Numbered from the stretch's first letter, positions 52,917 through 63,120 are shown. The stretch is 64,000 nucleotides of DNA from Actinomadura luteofluorescens (GCF_013409365.1 NZ_JACCBA010000001.1:2480001-2544000), one strand, 5' to 3'. A program made the numbers and translations. The notes: generated by a model not told the origin, from the letters alone.

Positions 52917-53213
52917 TCAGACGTTCTCCGGCTTGCCGGCGCCTCCGGACGTCTGGATCTCGCCGCAGATCTCCTCGATGCGGCCGAGCACCTTGGCGCG
53001 CAGGTCGGTCGGGGCCTGCTCGCACCCGCACGACTTGTTCACGAGCTTCTTGACGGCCTCTTCGAGGCCGTACTCGCGCAGGCACGGGCCGCACTCGTCG
53101 AGGTGCTGGCGCACCTCGCCGCAGCCGCCCTGGTCGAGCTCGCCGTCGAGGTAGGTGTACACGCGGGCGAGCACCTCGTCGCAGGGCGTGTCGTGGTGGT
53201 TGCCGCAGCTCAT
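52917..53213 (-). CDS. rsrA: Anti-sigma factor RsrA (zinc, redox-sensing)
   Basis: 98 residues. The zinc/redox residues fall at the same positions as in Streptomyces RsrA: Cys3, Cys11, His37, Cys41 and Cys44 (H-L-D-E-C-G-P-C). ATG 53213 overlaps the sigR stop (ATGA). RsrA holds SigR inactive until thiol oxidation forms a disulfide and releases zinc. C-terminal extra cysteines (K-S-C-G-C) are present. Confidence 0.95.
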   Translation of the reverse strand: MSCGNHHDTPCDEVLARVYTYLDGELDQGGCGEVRQHLDECGPCLREYGLEEAVKKLVNKSCGCEQAPTDLRAKVLGRIEEICGEIQTSGGAGKPENV

Positions 53214-53989
53214 GTCGACCCCCTGCTCGCGCGGGTGAGCCCGCGCTCGTCGGCGTAGTCCTCAAGCATGCCGCGCAACTGGCGCCGGCCGCGGTGCAAC
53301 CGGGACATCACCGTGCCGATGGGCGTGCCCATGATCTCGGCGATCTCCTTGTAGGCGAACCCCTCGACGTCGGCGAGGTAGACGGCGATGCGGAACTCCT
53401 CGGGGAGCTCCTGCAGCGCCCGCTTGACGTCGGAGTCGGGCAGGTGCTCCAGCGCCTCGGCCTCCGCCGACTTCAGACCGCTCGACGTGTGCGACTCCGC
53501 ACGCGCGATCTGCCAGTCCTCGATGTCGTCGGTGGCCGCCTGCTGCGGCTGGCGCTGCCGCTTGCGGTAGGAGTTGATGAACGTGTTGGTCAGGATCCGG
53601 TAGAGCCAGGCCTTGAGGTTCGTCCCCTCCTTGAACTGGTGGAAGGACGCGAACGCCTTGGCGAACGTCTCCTGGACGAGGTCCTCGGCGTCGGCCGGGT
53701 TGCGCGTCATGCGCAACGCGGCCGAATACAACTGGTCCAAGAACGGGAGCACGTCGCGCTGGAAGCGCTCCTGGCGCTGCTCCACGGTCTCCGCGGTGCC
53801 CGGTACCTGACCCACCCCCTCGGCTCTGGCGCCCGTGGCCTGGACCGGCCTGGCGGCGCCGTACCCCTCAGACGATATCGACCCCTCAGACGATATCGGT
53901 CCGCGCGGCCTGCCCACGAGGGCGGGGGCCCGCGCGTCGCCGCGGGGCGCCGCCGTACTTCGCTGCTGATCGGCGACGGCTGTGGTCAT
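53210..53989 (-). CDS. sigR: Oxidative-stress sigma factor SigR (SigH), long form
   Basis: 259 residues from ATG 53989. The sigma-2 region ([20 protein letters not shown]) and sigma-4 ([14 protein letters not shown]) match Streptomyces SigR almost throughout. The conserved core starts at GTG 53815 (V-G-Q-V-P-G-T-A-E), giving a 201-residue short form as in Streptomyces; the long form has an about 58-residue N-terminal extension. That extension holds a tandem 6-residue repeat (S-I-S-S-E-G type). The SigR promoter upstream would give the long, usually unstable, form in feedback. Confidence 0.95.
   Translation of the reverse strand: MTTAVADQQRSTAAPRGDARAPALVGRPRGPISSEGSISSEGYGAARPVQATGARAEGVGQVPGTAETVEQRQERFQRDVLPFLDQLYSAALRMTRNPADAEDLVQETFAKAFASFHQFKEGTNLKAWLYRILTNTFINSYRKRQRQPQQAATDDIEDWQIARAESHTSSGLKSAEAEALEHLPDSDVKRALQELPEEFRIAVYLADVEGFAYKEIAEIMGTPIGTVMSRLHRGRRQLRGMLEDYADERGLTRASRGST
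53863..53898 (-). repeat. 18-bp in-frame tandem repeat in the sigR extension
   Basis: ACCCCTCAGACGATATCG occurs twice without a gap (53863-53880, 53881-53898, + strand). It adds a second copy of six residues to the N-terminal extension of SigR only, not to the conserved core. An in-frame slipped-strand duplication is likely. Confidence 0.85.
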
Positions 53990-54030
53990 CCGGCTCGCAC
54001 CTCCGCTTTCGCTGGCCTGTGAGAGGGTGC

Positions 54031-54057
54031 AACACCGGAACGCCCCCGCCGATTCCC
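54031..54057 (-). promoter_or_regulatory. SigR autoregulatory promoter
   Basis: On the minus strand GGGAAT (54057-54052), 18 bp, then GTT (54033-54031) is a perfect match to the SigR consensus. It lies 42 bp before the long sigR start. In Streptomyces the equivalent sigRp2 promoter is SigR-dependent and gives the long form, as here. Confidence 0.75.
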
Positions 54058-54171
54058 GGGCGGGAGCGGGCGCGCCGCAACCGGGTCGCCGGGTCCCGTC
54101 CCTCACTCAGGGTGATGACCTGCCCCGGACGGGGAAAGATGTGACGTACACGGCTAGAACAGGAGCAATTG

Positions 54172-54978
54172 GTGCACTCGGTGCCTTCGGCGCAACCTTC
54201 CGAGCCCACCATCGCCAGCCTGCGGGACACCTCCGGAGACGGGTCAGGGGACTCCCTGGCGCGCTACTGGACCTTCTACGAGGCGGTGGCGGACGCCCAG
54301 CTCACCCGGTGGCTGCCGCGCAGGCCGTCCCGCGTGCTCGACATCTCGGGAGGCCACGGACACAGCGCCGCCCGGGCCGCCGCGGCGGGCCACACGGTGC
54401 TGGAGGTGCGCGACCCCGAGCGCCCCGGCCGCCCGGCGCCGGGACGCCGCGGCGACGCGGGCCGGACCGCCGCGCGCACCGTCCCGCTGGTCGCCGACTC
54501 GGGCACCCTGTCCTACCTCGCCGACGCCTGCGTGGACGCCGTGATCGCCGAGAACCGCGTGCTGTCGCGGCACCTCGCCACCGAGGCCACGGTCACCGAG
54601 ATCGCCCGCGTGCTGCGCCCCGGCGGCCGGGTCCTGCTGTGCGTCGACTCGCTCACCCTCGGCATGGCCCTGCTGGCCGAGCGCAACTACTGGGCGCACC
54701 TGTCGGACGTCCCGAGCGCCGAGGTCGTCCTCGTGCCCTGGCCGGACGGGACGATCACCCGCTCGTTCTCCTCCCACCAGCTCCGCGAGCTGCTCGCCGA
54801 CGCCGGCCTGGAGGTCGAGTGGATCCGGCCGCGCACGGTGCTGTCCCCCTCGACGGTCGAGCACGTCCTCGGCGAGTCACCGCGGGCGCTGCAGCGCCTC
54901 GTCCGCACGGAGATGGGCGCCCGCCAGACCGACGAGTCGCTCGGCATCCACCTGCTGGCCAGCGCCCGGCGGCGCTAG
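54172..54978 (+). CDS. Class I SAM-dependent methyltransferase
   Basis: 268 residues from GTG 54172, 6 bp after AGGAG. Motif I is R-V-L-D-I-S-G-G-H-G-H-S-A-A, with G-G-H-G in place of G-x-G-x-G. Motif III-like V-L-R-P-G-G-R-V-L-L-C and D-A-V-I-A-E-N-R-V-L match UbiE/methyltransf_11. Divergent from sigR. Substrate unknown. Confidence 0.75.
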   Translation: MHSVPSAQPSEPTIASLRDTSGDGSGDSLARYWTFYEAVADAQLTRWLPRRPSRVLDISGGHGHSAARAAAAGHTVLEVRDPERPGRPAPGRRGDAGRTAARTVPLVADSGTLSYLADACVDAVIAENRVLSRHLATEATVTEIARVLRPGGRVLLCVDSLTLGMALLAERNYWAHLSDVPSAEVVLVPWPDGTITRSFSSHQLRELLADAGLEVEWIRPRTVLSPSTVEHVLGESPRALQRLVRTEMGARQTDESLGIHLLASARRR

Positions 54979-55048
54979 GGCCTCGCGCCGCCGCGCCGTC
55001 CGCGGCCGAATTGTCGCGGCGAAGAACCGTTCCGGTGAAGGGCCCGCG

Positions 55049-55843
55049 TCAGAAGAGCCCCTCGGAATGGTTGCCGTCACCATCCCCGGAATTTGCCGGT
55101 TGTATGAGTTCCGGGCCGTTGTTGCGCACACTGTTGACGGCCTTCGACACCGGATAGGCGTCCATTGTCCCGGCCATGGCGGGAACGAGGAGGCCGCGCA
55201 CCTGCTCGGTGTCGGTGAGCGCGGGGTCGAGCCAGGCGTCCCACCGTTCCGGCTCGACGACCATCGGCATCCGGTCGTGGATGCGGCCGAGATCGTCCGG
55301 CGCGTTCGTGGTGATGACGGTGCAGGTCCAGACCCACTCGTCTTCAGGTGATTTCCACAGCTCGTAGAGACCCGCCATCGCCATGACGGCGCCGTCCTTG
55401 GGACGGATGAAGTACGGCTGCTTCTGCGGCTTCCGCTTCGCCTTCTTCTCTCCCTCGGCCGGGTCGGCCCCGTCACCCTGGTCCTGGAGCGTGTACCACT
55501 CGAAGTAGCCGTCGGCGGGAAGCAGGCAGCGCCGCCTGGCGAACGCGCGGCGGTAGGACGGCTTCTCGTGCACCGTCTCGACCCGCGCGTTGATCATGCG
55601 GGAGCCGATGGACAGGTCCTTGGCCCAGGACGGCACGAGGCCCCACCGCACCGTCCGCAACTGCCGCACCGCGGGCGCCTCGTCGGGCTCGTCCTTCGGC
55701 CGCCGGTCGAGCACGACCGGGACCTGTTTCGTAGGGGCGACGTTGTAGTCGGCCTGGATGTCCCCGTCGACCGCGTCGAGCTGCACCTGGAACTCGTCCA
55801 GCAGCTCCTGGCGCGCACGGGTGGTGGCGTAGCGTCCGCACAT
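55049..55843 (-). CDS. SOS response-associated peptidase (SRAP, HMCES/YedK family)
   Basis: 264 residues from ATG 55843. Starts M-C-G-R-Y, so Cys2 becomes the N-terminal nucleophile that traps abasic sites in single-stranded DNA. N-V-A-P-T, W-G-L-V-P-S-W-A-K and G-Y-F-E-W-Y carry the conserved active-site residues. H-D-R-M-P holds the conserved histidine. A Lys-rich insert (E-G-E-K-K-A-K-R-K-P-Q-K) near residue 135 is longer than in E. coli YedK. Protects abasic DNA in the cytoplasm. Confidence 0.93.
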   Translation of the reverse strand: MCGRYATTRARQELLDEFQVQLDAVDGDIQADYNVAPTKQVPVVLDRRPKDEPDEAPAVRQLRTVRWGLVPSWAKDLSIGSRMINARVETVHEKPSYRRAFARRRCLLPADGYFEWYTLQDQGDGADPAEGEKKAKRKPQKQPYFIRPKDGAVMAMAGLYELWKSPEDEWVWTCTVITTNAPDDLGRIHDRMPMVVEPERWDAWLDPALTDTEQVRGLLVPAMAGTMDAYPVSKAVNSVRNNGPELIQPANSGDGDGNHSEGLF

Positions 55844-55895
55844 GCGTCCCATCCTGCCGCGCTTGAGGCGCGGCGCGTTGGGCATGTAGCGGGTC

Positions 55896-56936
55896 ATGCG
55901 ACCCTTCACGACCCTGGCCCGCCCGTTCGTGGCGGCGCCGTACATCATGACCGGCCTGGAGGCCCTCCGCGATCCGCGCGAACGCGCCGAGCGGGTGGGC
56001 CCGGCCGTCAAGCCCGTCGCCGACCGGATCGACTGGCTGCCGAAGGACCCCGAGACCCTCGTCCGCATGCAGGGCGCGCTCAGCCTCGGCACCGGGGCGC
56101 TGCTGCTGACCGGCAAGTTCCGGCGGCTCACGACGCTGGTGCTCGCCGCCCAGCTCGTCCCCGCGCTGGCGACCGAGCACCGCTACTGGACCGAGAGCGA
56201 CCCCGAGCGCCGCGCCAACGAGCGCTCCCACCTGCTGAAGAACGCCGGCATGTTCGGCGCGCTGCTCATGGTGGCGACCGAGCCCCGCCGCGCGCCGCGC
56301 ACCGCCGAGCTGCGCCGCGCCGTGCGCGAGACGCAGATCAGGAGCGGCGCGGAGGCGAAGGCGATGCGCCGCGAGGCCGCCGCGACGCTGCGCGAGGCGC
56401 GCCGGGAGGCGTCCCGCCAGGTGCGCGTCGCCCGGGCCGAGGGCGGGCGCAAGGCCGCCAAGGCGAGCAAGCGCGCCACGACCGCCAAGTCCGGCGGCAT
56501 GTTCCGGATGGGCAAGGCCAGCGGCAAGGCGAGCGGCGCGCTCACGACCGCCGGGATGGCGGGCGGCGCGCTCAAGGCCGGCAAGGCGGGCGGTAAGGCA
56601 GGAGGCAAGGCGGCCCGCAAGGCAGGCGGCGCGCTCAGGAGCGCCGGCGCGGGCGGCGCGCTCGTCGCCGGCAAGGCGGCCGAGAAGGCCACCAAGGCGA
56701 GCAAGGCCAGAGGCAGGGCGAGCGGCAGGGCCGGCGGAGCGCTCAAGGGCGCCCTGGCGGCGGGGAGCGCGTTCAAGCTCGGCCGCGCGTCCAAGCCGGG
56801 CAAGGCCGCGCGGGCGGGCCAGGCCGTCAGGGCCGGGACCGCGACGCAGGCGGCGAAGGCCGCCAAGGCCGGGCGGACGGTCAAGGCGGGAACCGCGGCG
56901 CAGGCCGGCAAGGCCCTGCACGCGGTCAAACGCTGA
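55896..56936 (+). CDS. DoxX-family protein with long histone-like Lys/Ala/Gly tail
   Basis: 346 residues. Residues 1-125 are DoxX-like with about three or four membrane helices (A-R-P-F-V-A-A-P-Y-I-M-T-G, L-S-L-G-T-G-A-L-L-L-T-G-K). From about 130 on the chain is highly basic and low-complexity: first R-R-E-A-A-A-T-L-R-E-A-R-R-E, then many G-K-A-G/K-A-S/G-K-A repeats to the end. Such tails resemble histone H1 and bacterial HU-like DNA-binding tails. ATG 55896 is 53 bp from the SRAP start. It could tether DNA to the membrane, which is an inference. Confidence 0.75.
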   Translation: MRPFTTLARPFVAAPYIMTGLEALRDPRERAERVGPAVKPVADRIDWLPKDPETLVRMQGALSLGTGALLLTGKFRRLTTLVLAAQLVPALATEHRYWTESDPERRANERSHLLKNAGMFGALLMVATEPRRAPRTAELRRAVRETQIRSGAEAKAMRREAAATLREARREASRQVRVARAEGGRKAAKASKRATTAKSGGMFRMGKASGKASGALTTAGMAGGALKAGKAGGKAGGKAARKAGGALRSAGAGGALVAGKAAEKATKASKARGRASGRAGGALKGALAAGSAFKLGRASKPGKAARAGQAVRAGTATQAAKAAKAGRTVKAGTAAQAGKALHAVKR

Positions 56937-56947
56937 CTTCCCGAAGA

Positions 56948-56974
56948 GAACCTTAAAAGAGTCTCAAGAGCGTT
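56948..56974 (+). promoter_or_regulatory. ECF-type promoter candidate for the sigma/anti-sigma operon
   Basis: GAACC (56948-56952), 18 bp, then CGTT (56971-56974). This fits the GAAC/CGT type recognised by many ECF sigma factors and lies 71 bp before ATG 57045, so autoregulation is likely. It falls in the one A-rich stretch of the gap. Confidence 0.45.
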
Positions 56975-57044
56975 GAACCGGGGGCCGGGGCGGTCCCGTA
57001 CTGCCAGATGACCGCCCTTCCATCACGACGGAGACGCCCCGGCC

Positions 57045-57638
57045 ATGGCAGTTCCCGGATCGACCGGCCGCCCCGGCGGCGGCCTGCGGAGCCTGCTCCG
57101 CCGCCCCGGCGCGGCGCGGGCCGCGCAGGACGCGGCCGACGAGGAGATGGCGGCCGAGCTGTACCGCGAGTACCATCGGCCGCTCCTCGCGTTCGTCCTG
57201 CGGCTGACGGGCGGCGACCGCCCGTGGGCCGAGGACGTGGTGCAGGAGACCATGATCCGGGCATGGCGCAGCGCGGACCGGCTCGACGACCGGACGTCCT
57301 CGCTGATGCCGTGGCTGGCCACGGTCTCCCGGCGTATCGTGATCGACAACCGGCGGCAGCGCGAGGTCAGGCCGCCGGAGGTCGGCGACGGGCCCCTGGA
57401 GAACCTCCCGATGGCGGACGAGATGGACGCGCTGCTGCGCAAGGTCGTGGTGACCGAGGCGCTGGAGTCGCTCTCCCCCGCGCACCGTCAGGCGCTGACG
57501 GAGACGGTGCTGCGCGACCGGACGGTGAACCAGGCCGCCGAACACCTCGGCATCCCGGTGGGGACGGTCAAGTCCCGCGTCTACTACGCGTTGCGCGCCT
57601 TGCGGGTCGCCTTGGAGGAGAGGGGGGTCACGTCATGA
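57045..57638 (+). CDS. ECF RNA polymerase sigma factor (SigK/SigL-like group)
   Basis: 197 residues. Sigma-2 has Y-R-E-Y-H-R-P-L-L-A-F-V-L-R-L-T and W-A-E-D-V-V-Q-E-T-M-I-R-A-W-R. Sigma-4 has V-N-Q-A-A-E-H-L-G-I-P-V-G-T-V-K-S-R-V. ATGA coupling to the anti-sigma factor gene. It lacks the SigR N-terminal form. Probable role: response to envelope or redox stress. ATG 57045. Confidence 0.9.
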   Translation: MAVPGSTGRPGGGLRSLLRRPGAARAAQDAADEEMAAELYREYHRPLLAFVLRLTGGDRPWAEDVVQETMIRAWRSADRLDDRTSSLMPWLATVSRRIVIDNRRQREVRPPEVGDGPLENLPMADEMDALLRKVVVTEALESLSPAHRQALTETVLRDRTVNQAAEHLGIPVGTVKSRVYYALRALRVALEERGVTS

Positions 57639-58357
57639 GTTCCCAGGTCGAGCACACCGATGTCGGCGCGTACGCGCTGGGCCTTCTCGAAGAGGGCGAC
57701 CGGCTGGCGTTCGAGGCGCATCTGCGGGGATGCGGGGCCTGCCAGGCCGAGCTGAGGGAGCTGTCCGGTGCGGCCGGCGCCCTGTCCGGGCTGTCGCCCG
57801 CCGCCGGGCCGATTCCGGACGGGGCCGGATGGGAGGGCGGCGGCGATCCGTCCGCGCCCCCGGCGCCGGTGATCGACATGATGCGGCGCAGGCGGCATGC
57901 CGACCGGCGGTTCAGGCGCGGCGCCTACCTGGCCGGCACGGCCGCGGCGGCCGCGGCGCTGGCCGCGGGCATCGGCATCGGGACGGCCGTGAACGACGAG
58001 GCCCCGCCGCCGAAGCCGCCCGTGGCGCAGCCCCTCACCGGCCAGCGGTTCCACGCCGCGAACGCGAGCACCGGCGCGTCCGGCACGGTCGCGCTGGTCG
58101 ACAAGGGCTGGGGCACGCAGGTCGGGCTGGAGCTGCGCGGGATCCGCGGGCCGCTGAAGTGCCACCTGGAGGCCGTCTCGCGGACCGGCGAGCGCAGCGT
58201 CGTCGCGGGGTGGAGCGTCCCCGACAAGGGCTACGGCGTCCCGGGCCAGCCCAAGCCCCTCGTCCTGCAGGGCGGGACCGGGCTCAGCCGCCAGCAGATC
58301 GGCCACTTCGAGGTCCGCCTCGACGACGGCGGAACGCTCCTGACGATTCCCCTCTGA
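57635..58357 (+). CDS. Membrane anti-sigma factor with zinc-finger (ZAS) domain
   Basis: 240 residues. His29-x3-Cys33-x2-Cys36 (H-L-R-G-C-G-A-C) marks the ZAS domain at the N-terminus. One membrane helix follows (Y-L-A-G-T-A-A-A-A-A-A-L-A-A-G-I-G-I-G). The rest is an extracytoplasmic anti-sigma-K-type domain (Q-V-G-L-E-L-R-G-I-R-G-P-L-K-C). Release probably needs proteolysis or redox change. Coupled to the ECF sigma gene. Confidence 0.92.
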   Translation: MSSQVEHTDVGAYALGLLEEGDRLAFEAHLRGCGACQAELRELSGAAGALSGLSPAAGPIPDGAGWEGGGDPSAPPAPVIDMMRRRRHADRRFRRGAYLAGTAAAAAALAAGIGIGTAVNDEAPPPKPPVAQPLTGQRFHAANASTGASGTVALVDKGWGTQVGLELRGIRGPLKCHLEAVSRTGERSVVAGWSVPDKGYGVPGQPKPLVLQGGTGLSRQQIGHFEVRLDDGGTLLTIPL

Positions 58358-58427
58358 TCCCCTCTGATCTCCGGGGGGCCTCCCGATCGTCCCGCTCCCT
58401 CCGCCGGCGGCCCGATAACCTTGGGGC

Positions 58428-59699
58428 ATGTCCTCTCCGCACTGGTCCGCCCCGGTCGCCCATGCCCCGGTGGACGCCACCGTGCCGCTGCCCGGCTCGA
58501 AGTCGATGACCAACCGGGCACTGATCCTGGCCGCGCTCGCGGAGGCGCCCACCTGCATCACCCGGCCCCTGCACAGCCGCGACACCGAGCTGATGGCCGG
58601 CGCCCTCCGCGCGCTCGGCGCCGGCATCGGGGAGGACGGCGACGACTGGCAGGTGCTGCCGCGGCGCCTGGAGGGCCCGGCGCGCGTCGACGTCGGGCTG
58701 GCCGGGACCGTGATGCGGTTCCTGCCGCCGGTCGCCGCCCTGGCGTCCGGCGAGGTGTTCGTCGACGGCGACCCGCGCGCCCGCGAGCGGCCGATGGGCC
58801 CCATCATCACGGCGCTGCGCGCCCTCGGCGCCGACATCGACGACGGAGGGCGCGACGCGCTCCCCTTCACCGTCCGGGGCTCGGGCTCGGTGGCCGGGGG
58901 CGGGGTGGTGATCGACGCGTCGGCGTCGTCCCAGCTGGTGTCGGGGCTGCTGCTGGCCGCGCCGCGGTTCGACAAGGGCGTGGAGGTCAGGCACGAGGGC
59001 CCGCCGGTGCCGTCGGCGCCGCACCTGGCGATGACCGTCGAGATGCTGCGCGCGGCCGGCGCCGAGGTCGAGGCGCGGCGCAACGTCTGGCGGGTGGCGC
59101 CCGGCCCGCTGCGCGGCGGCGAGGTGGTGATCGAGCCGGACCTGTCGAACGCGGCGCAGTTCCTCGGCGCGGCGCTGGTCACCGGGGGCCGCGTCACCGT
59201 CCCCGGCTGGCCGGCCGAGACGACCCAGCCCGGCGACGCGCTGCGCGGGCTGCTCGCCGCGATGGGCGCCGAGGTGACCCGCGGGCCGGACGGGCTGACC
59301 GTGCGCGGCGGGGACGGGTTCGGCGGCCTCGACGCCGACCTGCACGAGGTCGGGGAGCTGACACCGGTGCTCGCGGCCCTCGCCGCGCTGGCGGGCTCGC
59401 CGTCGCGGCTGACGGGCATCGCGCACCTGCGCGGCCACGAGACCGACCGGCTCGCCGCGCTGGTCGCCGAGATCAACGGGCTGGGCGGCGACGTCCGTGA
59501 GCTGCCCGACGGGCTGGAGATCCGGCCGCGCCCGCTGCGCGGCGGCGTCTTCCGCACCTACGACGACCACCGGATGGTGATGGCGGCGGCCCTGCTCGGA
59601 TTGGCCGTTCCCGGCATCGAAGTGGAGAATCCGGGCACCGTCGGCAAGACTCTTCCGAACTTCACCCGGCAGTGGGCGTCGATGCTGGCGCCCGCCTGA
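58428..59699 (+). CDS. aroA: 3-phosphoshikimate 1-carboxyvinyltransferase (EPSP synthase)
   Basis: 423 residues. P-G-S-K-S-M-T-N-R at residue 22 binds phosphate, L-A-G-T-V-M-R-F-L contains the glyphosate-region motif (no G-A-A-x-R-P form), [13 protein letters not shown] is the shikimate-phosphate site and D-D-H-R-M-V-M is near the end. It makes EPSP from shikimate-3-P and PEP. ATG 58428. Followed closely by rsgA, a common actinobacterial neighbour. Confidence 0.95.
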   Translation: MSSPHWSAPVAHAPVDATVPLPGSKSMTNRALILAALAEAPTCITRPLHSRDTELMAGALRALGAGIGEDGDDWQVLPRRLEGPARVDVGLAGTVMRFLPPVAALASGEVFVDGDPRARERPMGPIITALRALGADIDDGGRDALPFTVRGSGSVAGGGVVIDASASSQLVSGLLLAAPRFDKGVEVRHEGPPVPSAPHLAMTVEMLRAAGAEVEARRNVWRVAPGPLRGGEVVIEPDLSNAAQFLGAALVTGGRVTVPGWPAETTQPGDALRGLLAAMGAEVTRGPDGLTVRGGDGFGGLDADLHEVGELTPVLAALAALAGSPSRLTGIAHLRGHETDRLAALVAEINGLGGDVRELPDGLEIRPRPLRGGVFRTYDDHRMVMAAALLGLAVPGIEVENPGTVGKTLPNFTRQWASMLAPA

Positions 59700-60721
59700 C
59701 AGCAGGGACCGGACCACTGGCACGCAAACACGACTACGACGAGGACGACGTCCGGGTGCGGCCCGGGCGCCGCGGGTCGCGGCCGCGCACGCGCCGCCGT
59801 CCCGCGCACGAGGACGCCTCGCCCGGGCTCGTGACGGCGGTGGACCGCGGCCGGTACCGGTGCCTCGCCGACCCCGGCACCGACGGCGAGCGCGCCGTCA
59901 CCGCGATGCGGGCCCGCGAGCTCGGCCGCAAGGGCGTCGTCGTGGGCGACCGCGTCGCGCTGGTCGGGGACGTCACCGGCGCGCAGGACACCCTGGCCCG
60001 GATCGTCCGGGTCGAGCCGCGCACCTCGGCGCTGCGCCGCACCGCCGACGACACCGACCCGTTCGAGCGGATCATCGTCGCGAACGCCGACAACCTCGTC
60101 ATCGTGACGGCGCTGGCCGATCCCGAGCCGCGCCCCCGCATGATCGACCGGCAGCTCGTCGCCGCCTACGACGCCGGCATGGCCCCCCTGCTCTGCCTCA
60201 CCAAGGCCGACCTCGCCCCGCCCGACGCCCTGGTAGCCGAGTACGCGCCGCTCGGCGTCCCCTACGTCGTGACCGAGCGCGGCGGCGACCTCGGCGAGCT
60301 GCGCGCCCGCCTCACCGGCCGCACGAGCGTGCTCGTCGGCCACTCCGGCGTCGGCAAGTCGACGCTGGTGAACGCCCTGGTCCCGGACGCCGAGCGCGCG
60401 GTGAGCCACGTCAACGCCGTCACCGGCCGGGGCCGGCACACCTCCTCCTCGGCGCTCGCGCTGGAGCTGCCCGGCGGGGACGGCTGGATCATCGACACCC
60501 CGGGCGTGCGCAGCTTCGGCCTCGCGCACGTCGACGTGGAGAACGTGCTCGGCGCGTTCGACGACCTCGCCGAGGGCGCCGCGGAGCGCTGCCCGCCCCG
60601 CTGCGACCACCTCCAGGACGACTGCGGCCTGGACTCCTGGGTCGAGGAGGGCCACGCCAGCCGGGCGCGTCTGGACTCCCTGCGCCGCCTCCTCGCCAGC
60701 CGCGAGGGCGAGCCCGAATAG
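59672..60721 (+). CDS. rsgA: Ribosome small-subunit-dependent GTPase RsgA
   Basis: Up to 349 residues. An OB-fold N-domain is followed by a circularly permuted GTPase: G4 T-K-A-D before G1 G-H-S-G-V-G-K-S-T and G3 D-T-P-G-V-R. A zinc-binding C-terminus reads [12 protein letters not shown]. It helps mature the 30S subunit. The frame opens at GTG 59672, inside aroA; the conserved part starts about residue 16 ([11 protein letters not shown]). A CTG at 59717 behind AGCAGGGA would give the natural start, so the start is uncertain. No ATG is near. Confidence 0.9.
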   Translation: MGVDAGARLTAGTGPLARKHDYDEDDVRVRPGRRGSRPRTRRRPAHEDASPGLVTAVDRGRYRCLADPGTDGERAVTAMRARELGRKGVVVGDRVALVGDVTGAQDTLARIVRVEPRTSALRRTADDTDPFERIIVANADNLVIVTALADPEPRPRMIDRQLVAAYDAGMAPLLCLTKADLAPPDALVAEYAPLGVPYVVTERGGDLGELRARLTGRTSVLVGHSGVGKSTLVNALVPDAERAVSHVNAVTGRGRHTSSSALALELPGGDGWIIDTPGVRSFGLAHVDVENVLGAFDDLAEGAAERCPPRCDHLQDDCGLDSWVEEGHASRARLDSLRRLLASREGEPE

Positions 60722-60769
60722 TCCGCTACGCCGCGGATCCCGCCCCTCGAAGGGGCAGCAGGCGCGACA

Positions 60770-62275
60770 ATGAGCCGCATGGAGCGGCGAGCGATGCTGA
60801 AGGCGGCGGCCCTGGGCGGGCTCGGCGGGCTCGGCGTCGCCGGGTGCTCCGATGAGGGGCCGCCCCCGCGGAGGCGGCCGCGCGCGAGGCCGAAGCCGAC
60901 CGGGCCCGCCGACTGGAACGCCCTGGAACGCGGCCTCGACGGGAAGCTGGTCCGCCCGTCCGACGCGTCCTACGGCGAGGCGAGGCGCCTCTACATCCCG
61001 CGCTACGACCGTGTCCGCCCGGCCGGCATCGCCTACTGCGAGACCCCGCAGGACGTCGCGGAATGCGTGGCGTTCGCGACGGTGAAGCGGATGCCGGTGG
61101 CGGTGCGGTGCGGCGGGCACAGCTACGCGGGCTGGTCGACGGGCACGGGCCTCGTGATCGACGTCTCCCCCATGGACGCCGTGAATCGCGACGGCGACCG
61201 CGCGGCCGTCGGGGCCGGGACCAGGCTGATCGATCTCTACGACGAGCTCGGCGACGGCGGGGTGAGCGTCCCGTCCGGGAGCTGCCCCACGGTCGGCGTC
61301 GCGGGGCTGACGCTCGGCGGCGGCCTGGGCGTGACGTCCCGCGCGTACGGGCTGTCGTGCGACGTCCTGGAGTCGGTCGACGTCGTCACGGCGGACGGGC
61401 GGGTCCTGACCTGCGACGCGCGGCGGAACCCGGACCTGTTCTGGGCGTGCAGGGGCGGGGGCGGCGGCAACTTCGGCGTCGCGGTGGCGTTCACGTTCCG
61501 GACGCACGAGGTCGGGGACGTGACGCCGTTCAGCATGCGATGGCCCTGGCGGAAGGCCGCCGACGCGGTGCGCGGCTGGCAGCGCTGGGCACCGGCGGCG
61601 CCCGGCGAGGTCTGGACGAGCCTGCACCTGGACACCAACCCCGATCAGGGCGTCCCGGACATCGAGGTGACGGGCCTCGCGCTCGCCGGAGCCGGCGGCC
61701 ACATGGAGCGCCTGACGGCCGCGATCGGCACGGACCCCGCCTCCACCACCGCCCAGAGCCGCCCCTACATGGACGCGATGAAGTTCATGGGCGGCTGCGC
61801 CGGGCAGTCCGTCGAGCAGTGCCACGGGCAGGGCGCCCTGCCTGGGCAGCGCCCCGGCGGCGCCTTCCCCCGCACCGAGTACTCAGGGAAGTCCCACATC
61901 GCCTACCGGCCGCTGCCCGATGACGCGATCGGCGCCCTGCTCGACCGGTTCGAGAAGGGCAACGGCGTCCGGAACCGGTCGGTGCTGATGGACGCGATGG
62001 GCGCCGCGATCGCGCGCGTCGGGCCGGGCGACACCGCCTTCCCGCACCGCAAGGGGCTTTTCTGCGTCCAGTACCTCGCGCCCGACGACGCCTGGCTCTC
62101 CGCGACGCACACCGCGATGGAGCCCCACCTGGGCGGCGCGGCCTACGTGAACTACATCGACGCGGAGCTGCACGACTGGGCGCACGCCTACTACGGCCCC
62201 AACCTGGACCGGCTCAGGAAGGTGAAGGCCGCCCACGACCCCGGGCGCCTGTTCCGCTTCCCGCAGGCGGTCTAG
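60770..62275 (+). CDS. Tat-exported lipoprotein FAD-binding oxidoreductase, BBE type
   Basis: 501 residues. The N-terminus [21 protein letters not shown] is a Tat signal with a lipobox cysteine at about residue 26. The flavin-linking histidine is in C-G-G-H-S-Y-A-G and cysteine in [17 protein letters not shown] follows. So the flavin is bicovalent and the enzyme works outside the membrane. Substrate unknown; a sugar or phenol is possible. Related to 8279-9862 but exported. Its stop overlaps the convergent gene (CTAG). Confidence 0.88.
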   Translation: MSRMERRAMLKAAALGGLGGLGVAGCSDEGPPPRRRPRARPKPTGPADWNALERGLDGKLVRPSDASYGEARRLYIPRYDRVRPAGIAYCETPQDVAECVAFATVKRMPVAVRCGGHSYAGWSTGTGLVIDVSPMDAVNRDGDRAAVGAGTRLIDLYDELGDGGVSVPSGSCPTVGVAGLTLGGGLGVTSRAYGLSCDVLESVDVVTADGRVLTCDARRNPDLFWACRGGGGGNFGVAVAFTFRTHEVGDVTPFSMRWPWRKAADAVRGWQRWAPAAPGEVWTSLHLDTNPDQGVPDIEVTGLALAGAGGHMERLTAAIGTDPASTTAQSRPYMDAMKFMGGCAGQSVEQCHGQGALPGQRPGGAFPRTEYSGKSHIAYRPLPDDAIGALLDRFEKGNGVRNRSVLMDAMGAAIARVGPGDTAFPHRKGLFCVQYLAPDDAWLSATHTAMEPHLGGAAYVNYIDAELHDWAHAYYGPNLDRLRKVKAAHDPGRLFRFPQAV

Positions 62276-63120
62276 CCGAGCGACTCCTCGAACAGGCTGC
62301 GCGCCTTGGCCTCGGCCTCGTTCAGCGCCTGCACGTGCCGGGGCGCGAGCTCCTCGACGCACCGGGTCATCTCCTCGGTGACCTGGCTGAACGCGGCCTC
62401 CTCCGCACCCCGCAGCGCCGCCCGGACGGTCGCGGCCCGGGAGCCGAGCGCGGACCACTCCAGCTCCAGGCGCGCGACGGCCTCGTCGAACGCCCTCGAC
62501 GTCTGCGCTCCGGCGTCCTTCAGCTCGTCCGGGACCGGCCCCCGGCCCGCCTTGCGCGCGTGGCCGGACAGGGCCGAGATCCGGCTGGCGAGCGTCAGGC
62601 CCTCGCGGGCCAGCGGGAGCACATCGTGGATCAGGTCGGTGACCGCCTTGGCCAGCTCCTCCACCCGGGTGAGCAGCAGCTGCGTCGCCTCCTCCAGGGC
62701 CTTGGAGGTGCGCTCGGCGACGCGCTCGGCGACGTCCTGCTGCTGGCGGGACAGCGCCGGGACGACGTCGCGGTCGAGCCTGCGCCGCATCTCCCGGCCC
62801 CGCGCGCCGTTCCCTGCCGGGCCCGCGCGGTCCGTCCAGTCGGTCCAGACCCGCTCGATGCGCTCCTCCCCGGACGCGGCGATCTCCGCGGTGATCTCCT
62901 CCAGGGCCTCGCCGACGCGGGCCTTGAGGCGTTCCACCCGCCCGTAGAGCGCCTCGCGCTTGAACGGGTCGTTGAGCTCGTTGAGCTGCGCCTGCAATCG
63001 ACGGGAGACGTCGATGGCGTGTTCGGCCAGGGGGACGAGGCGGTCGGCGAGCTCGTCGAGCGTCTGCGCCCGGCGTGGATCGGTCAGCTCGGCCACCCAC
63101 TCGGGGAGATCGTGCGCCAT
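62272..63120 (-). CDS. Long helical coiled-coil protein, 282 aa
   Basis: From ATG 63120 (M-A-H-D-L-P-E-W). Nearly all helical with heptad patterns ([29 protein letters not shown]), no signal peptide and no membrane helix. Its Ala/Glu/Arg pattern recalls apolipoprotein- or phasin-like helical proteins. Divergent from hisN. Not recognised as a named family. Confidence 0.6.
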   Translation of the reverse strand: MAHDLPEWVAELTDPRRAQTLDELADRLVPLAEHAIDVSRRLQAQLNELNDPFKREALYGRVERLKARVGEALEEITAEIAASGEERIERVWTDWTDRAGPAGNGARGREMRRRLDRDVVPALSRQQQDVAERVAERTSKALEEATQLLLTRVEELAKAVTDLIHDVLPLAREGLTLASRISALSGHARKAGRGPVPDELKDAGAQTSRAFDEAVARLELEWSALGSRAATVRAALRGAEEAAFSQVTEEMTRCVEELAPRHVQALNEAEAKARSLFEESLG

